Positions 61,136 to 64,000 of a DNA stretch of 64,000 nucleotides are shown in pieces. This DNA comes from Porphyromonas asaccharolytica DSM 20707 (GTDB lineage: Bacteria > Bacteroidota > Bacteroidia > Bacteroidales > Porphyromonadaceae). The translations under genes and the position numbers were made by a program. Position 1 is the first letter of the stretch, and each line of letters begins with the position of its first letter. The notes beneath the pieces were generated by a model that saw only the letters and a program-made list of their open reading frames with translations, made no database searches and was not told the origin of the DNA. The stretch lies in contig NC_015501.1 of NCBI RefSeq assembly GCF_000212375.1, positions 806,001-870,000 on the forward strand. The letters run 5' to 3'.

Positions 61136-62653
61136 TTAATGTCTAAAGTGGCGAATACCTGTCGTCACCATGGCAACGCCCTGCTCGTTGCACGCGTCGA
61201 TGCTTTCCTGGTCTCGTATCGATCCTCCAGGCTGTACGATTGCTGTGATGCCGGCTGTGGCTGCTAGATCCACACAGTCACGGAAGGGGAAGAAAGCGTC
61301 GCTCGCCAGGACAGCCCCCTTGAGGTCAAAGCCAAAGGTGTGCGCCTTCTGGATCGCTTGTCTGAGAGCAGAAACACGAGAAGTCTGGCCGATACCTGTC
61401 GCTAGTAGTTGGCTGTCACGGACGATAGCCAGCGCATTGCTCTTGCAGTACTTGACGATGCTCTCGGCCATACGGATGTCTGCCATCTCATCTTCGGAGG
61501 GCGTAGCCTCCGTGACAGATGTGTAGACGACTGGCTCGGAGAGTATGTCAGGCGTCTGTACCAAGTAGCCACCCGCAGCTGTGCGGATGCTGTCTAGGTC
61601 GGGTAGGGGAGCTTTCTGTAGTAGGAGGATGCGCTTCGACTTCTGACCCAATATCTGCAAAGCTTCAGTGTCAAAGTCTGGAGCTATGAGTACCTCAAAG
61701 AAGACATGCGAGATCTGCTCTGCTGTCTCCTTGTCGATTGCTCTATTTGCCACTAGGATACCGCCAAAGGCAGACTCCGTGTCCGCCTCATAAGCTGCTT
61801 GCCAAGCCTCCGAGATCGTCTCGCGTGAAGCGATACCGCACGGGTTGGTGTGCTTGAGTACCGCAAAGGTGGGCGCTTCGAACTCCTGAATGAGATGCAC
61901 GGCAGCGTCTAGATCCTGTAGGTTGTTGTAGGATAGCTCCTTGCCTTGTAGCTTGTCAAAGTAGTGATCTAGGTCGCCATAGTAGAAGCCCATCTGGTGA
62001 GGATTCTCGCCATAGCGTAGGACTCGTGGGTTGCGCCCGGAGATATGTAGTGCCGTATGAGCGCCTGCATCAAAGTAATTGAAGATATCACTATCGTAGG
62101 TCGCTGTCACCTCAAAAGCACGCAGCGCATAGCTCCTTCGCTCTGGTAGCGTTGTAGAGCAGCCGTCACGCTCCAGCAGCTCTATGAGCCCGTCGTACTG
62201 ATCACGATGCGAGCAGATAAGCACGTCGTGGTAGTTCTTTGCCGCAGCACGTATGAGGGAGATACCGCCGATGTCGATCTTCTCAATGATCTCCTCCTCA
62301 CTGGCACCACTAGCGACCGTCTCAGCAAAGGGGTATAGATCCACAATGACAAGGTCTATCAGGGGGAGGGTGTACTGCGCTACCTGCTCCTCATCATGCG
62401 CATTGTCTCGCCGTGCAAGGATACCTCCGAAGATCATTGGGTGGAGTGTCTTGACGCGTCCTCCTAGGATAGAGGGCAGAGAGGTCAGAGCCTCTACCGG
62501 TGTGCAGGGTATCCCGAGCGACTCGATATACTGCTGAGTGCCTCCCGTGGAGACGATCTCTACCTCGGCTGCATGTAGTATACGTGCGATGCGATCGATG
62601 CCCTCCTTGTGGTAGACTGATATGAGGGCTCGCCGGATAGGTCTTGTAGTCAT
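61136..62653 (-). CDS. purH: Bifunctional AICAR formyltransferase/IMP cyclohydrolase
   Basis: 505 residues. N-terminal MGS-like cyclohydrolase domain with STGGTQQYIESLGI and GGRVKTLHPMIFGGIL; C-terminal AICARFT domain with KHTNPCGIA and the FFPFRDCVDLAATAGI ending. Catalyses the last two steps of IMP synthesis. -7 box at 62744-62751. Confidence 0.98.
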   Translation of the reverse strand: MTTRPIRRALISVYHKEGIDRIARILHAAEVEIVSTGGTQQYIESLGIPCTPVEALTSLPSILGGRVKTLHPMIFGGILARRDNAHDEEQVAQYTLPLIDLVIVDLYPFAETVASGASEEEIIEKIDIGGISLIRAAAKNYHDVLICSHRDQYDGLIELLERDGCSTTLPERRSYALRAFEVTATYDSDIFNYFDAGAHTALHISGRNPRVLRYGENPHQMGFYYGDLDHYFDKLQGKELSYNNLQDLDAAVHLIQEFEAPTFAVLKHTNPCGIASRETISEAWQAAYEADTESAFGGILVANRAIDKETAEQISHVFFEVLIAPDFDTEALQILGQKSKRILLLQKAPLPDLDSIRTAAGGYLVQTPDILSEPVVYTSVTEATPSEDEMADIRMAESIVKYCKSNALAIVRDSQLLATGIGQTSRVSALRQAIQKAHTFGFDLKGAVLASDAFFPFRDCVDLAATAGITAIVQPGGSIRDQESIDACNEQGVAMVTTGIRHFRH

Positions 62654-62743
62654 AGTGCTTGTGGCGTGTGGTATAGGGTAAATAGTAGCTCTCCTAGGTA
62701 GCCCCTGAGAAGAGCAAGATGTCGGTCATAGCTACAGTAGCTA

Positions 62744-62751
62744 CAAAGGTA
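62744..62751 (-). promoter_or_regulatory. -7 element candidate for purH-mre operon
   Basis: TACCTTTG on the minus strand, 91 bp before the purH ATG; no matched TTG. Confidence 0.4.
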
Positions 62752-62802
62752 GTAAAAAGAGCGGATAAAGAGAGCTTCTTGCTAGTGGTTCGTTTAAAAA
62801 AG

Positions 62803-62839
62803 GCGGTCACGTGAAGGTTTGACATCTTCACGTGACCGC
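62803..62839 (-). terminator. Terminator after mdh
   Basis: GCGGTCACGTGAAG, 9-nt loop, CTTCACGTGACCGC; the minus strand then runs into CCTTTTTTAAAC. Confidence 0.9.
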
Positions 62840-62908
62840 TAATTAATTGTCCTCACCCCCTAGATGAAAGGGTGAGTCATCGTCTTGTCAGACAGTCTAT
62901 ACGAAACT

Positions 62909-63907
62909 TTATAGGTTCGGATTGACCTTATGCCACTCGGCAACGGGCGGTATGACGCCCATCTCGATGATCTGCTCGCGCATACCCTCTAGATGCTTGT
63001 AGCTCTTGTCTAGAGCAGCCTCCTCCTCGGGTAGACCGTCTACCTCCTTGTAGGTCACGCCCTCACGAGTTATGGTAGTCTCACGCGCCATCATCACGTT
63101 CTTGTAGCGATGGTCACTGACGAAGCACCCTGCGGGCCAGCGGAATGGCTCACCGCCCATAGCCGCGCGAATCATCTCTATGGAGACGTAAGCGGGGCTC
63201 TGGAAGCTAGAGCGACCACGTAGTGCGATAATGTTTGCACCGCCCTTGATGACACGCTGCTGGAGTGCAGCCCACTGGTCATGCGTGAGGCGATCGGTGC
63301 CGATGAGATCCGTCAGAGGCTTCCCGTCGATGCGGGCTGTGCTGGCGAAGACGGCCATCTGCTCTCCGTGACCACCATAGGTACGAGTATTCGTTACCTG
63401 ACTCTGCCGGAGCCCGAAGTGCTTAGCTAGCTCGCTCTGTAGACGTGTACTATCAAGCGCAGCAAGGGTAGTCACCTGTGAAGGCTTAAGGCCTGAGTGT
63501 ATCAGCGTGACTAGCCCCGTGATATCTGCGGGGTTGAAGATGATGACTACATGGTTCACATCGGGGCAATACTGCTTGATGTTGCGCCCCAGCTCAGCAG
63601 CTATCTCGGAGTTCCCCTTAAGGAGGTCTTCGCGTGTCATGCCCTCTTTGCGAGGTGCGCCACCAGAAGATACGATATACTTAGCTCCTCGTAGAGCCTC
63701 TGCGATGTCAGAGGTAAAGGTTAGATTGATTCCATCGAAGCCACAGTGACGCATCTCCTCCCAGACACCCTCGAGACCCTTAGCATAGGGGTCGTAGAGG
63801 CAGATGTTTGGGGTAAGGCGCATCATGGCAGCGGTCTGCGCCATGTTTGATCCGATCATGCCGGCAGCACCGATGATGACCAGCTTGTCTTGTGTTACGA
63901 AACTCAT
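62909..63907 (-). CDS. mdh: Malate dehydrogenase-like NAD-dependent dehydrogenase
   Basis: 332 residues. N-terminal Rossmann turn VIIGAAGMIGSN (10-21), catalytic-type LDSTRLQSELAK (Asp, Arg), THGGH-like TYGGHGEQMAVF with the His, and the two Arg of the active-site loop near SSGGAPRKEG. Interconverts malate and oxaloacetate in the reductive branch typical of these anaerobes. The loop differs from classical MDH, so another 2-hydroxyacid substrate is possible. Confidence 0.85.
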   Translation of the reverse strand: MSFVTQDKLVIIGAAGMIGSNMAQTAAMMRLTPNICLYDPYAKGLEGVWEEMRHCGFDGINLTFTSDIAEALRGAKYIVSSGGAPRKEGMTREDLLKGNSEIAAELGRNIKQYCPDVNHVVIIFNPADITGLVTLIHSGLKPSQVTTLAALDSTRLQSELAKHFGLRQSQVTNTRTYGGHGEQMAVFASTARIDGKPLTDLIGTDRLTHDQWAALQQRVIKGGANIIALRGRSSFQSPAYVSIEMIRAAMGGEPFRWPAGCFVSDHRYKNVMMARETTITREGVTYKEVDGLPEEEAALDKSYKHLEGMREQIIEMGVIPPVAEWHKVNPNL

Positions 63908-64000
63908 AGTGTCTTATACTTGTTGAAATGATTGATACGCTATCTCTTGTCTAGAACAGGAAAAGATCGAGAGCCGGTCATCAGACCTGCAAGGGTCGTA

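Overview
The window looks like chromosome from a member of the Bacteroidales, most likely a Porphyromonas-type anaerobe of about 50-53% GC. Pointers are: promoters of the Bacteroidetes type (TTG, about 20 bp, then TAnnTTTG); a secreted protein with a type IX secretion tail; an RseC-RnfBCDGEA operon; rubrerythrin; a two-cluster ferredoxin; a FeoA-FeoB fusion; and the gene pairs YceD-L32 and ZapA-RNase Y. The genus is inferred, not proven.

Layout. 1-7.5 kb (minus): a truncated EEP-family phosphohydrolase, two tandem rhomboid proteases, a very long LptD-like protein, a SIMPL protein and thioredoxin reductase. 7.8-14 kb (minus): the complete Rnf operon, in which RnfG carries two FMN-attachment motifs. 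14.1-16.5 kb: an aminotransferase-fold protein with Gln where the PLP lysine should be, and a NagZ-like GH3 lipoprotein. 17-18.8 kb (plus): a surface protein with repeated beta-domains and a T9SS tail. 18.97-23.05 kb: two nearly identical IS copies in the same orientation around one lipoprotein gene, with a 9-bp direct repeat outside the pair, i.e. a composite transposon. 23.4-25.5 kb (plus): tRNA-Ser, yceD, rpmF, rubrerythrin. 25.5-31 kb (minus): glycosyltransferase, deacetylase-like protein, FemAB/GNAT-like protein, a macro-like protein and recA. 31.2-42.5 kb (plus): feoAB with its small Cys-rich partner, an MFS transporter, miaB, ferredoxin, dxs, trkA and trkH. 42.5-64 kb (minus): lptF/G, rny, a 6S RNA candidate, zapA, rng, a tiny COX24-like protein, HU, two tRNA-Glu genes flanking rpsT, nadK, HIRAN and J-domain proteins, a DUF2851 protein, manC, the purH-mreBCD-mrdA-rodA wall-elongation cluster and mdh.

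How they fit together: Rnf, ferredoxin, rubrerythrin, FeoAB, thioredoxin reductase and malate dehydrogenase describe an iron-rich anaerobic redox economy. LptD, LptF/G, ManC and the cluster beside recA serve the outer surface. MreBCD, PBP2 and RodA build the lateral wall.

The least ordinary signals are the composite transposon, whose outer IS motif seems to supply the -33 box for its cargo gene; an identical palindrome upstream of both feoAB and ferredoxin; the duplicated RnfG; the lysine-less aminotransferase; and two families of dispersed intergenic hairpin repeats. All coordinates were counted by eye and may be off by a base or so outside the main reading frames.
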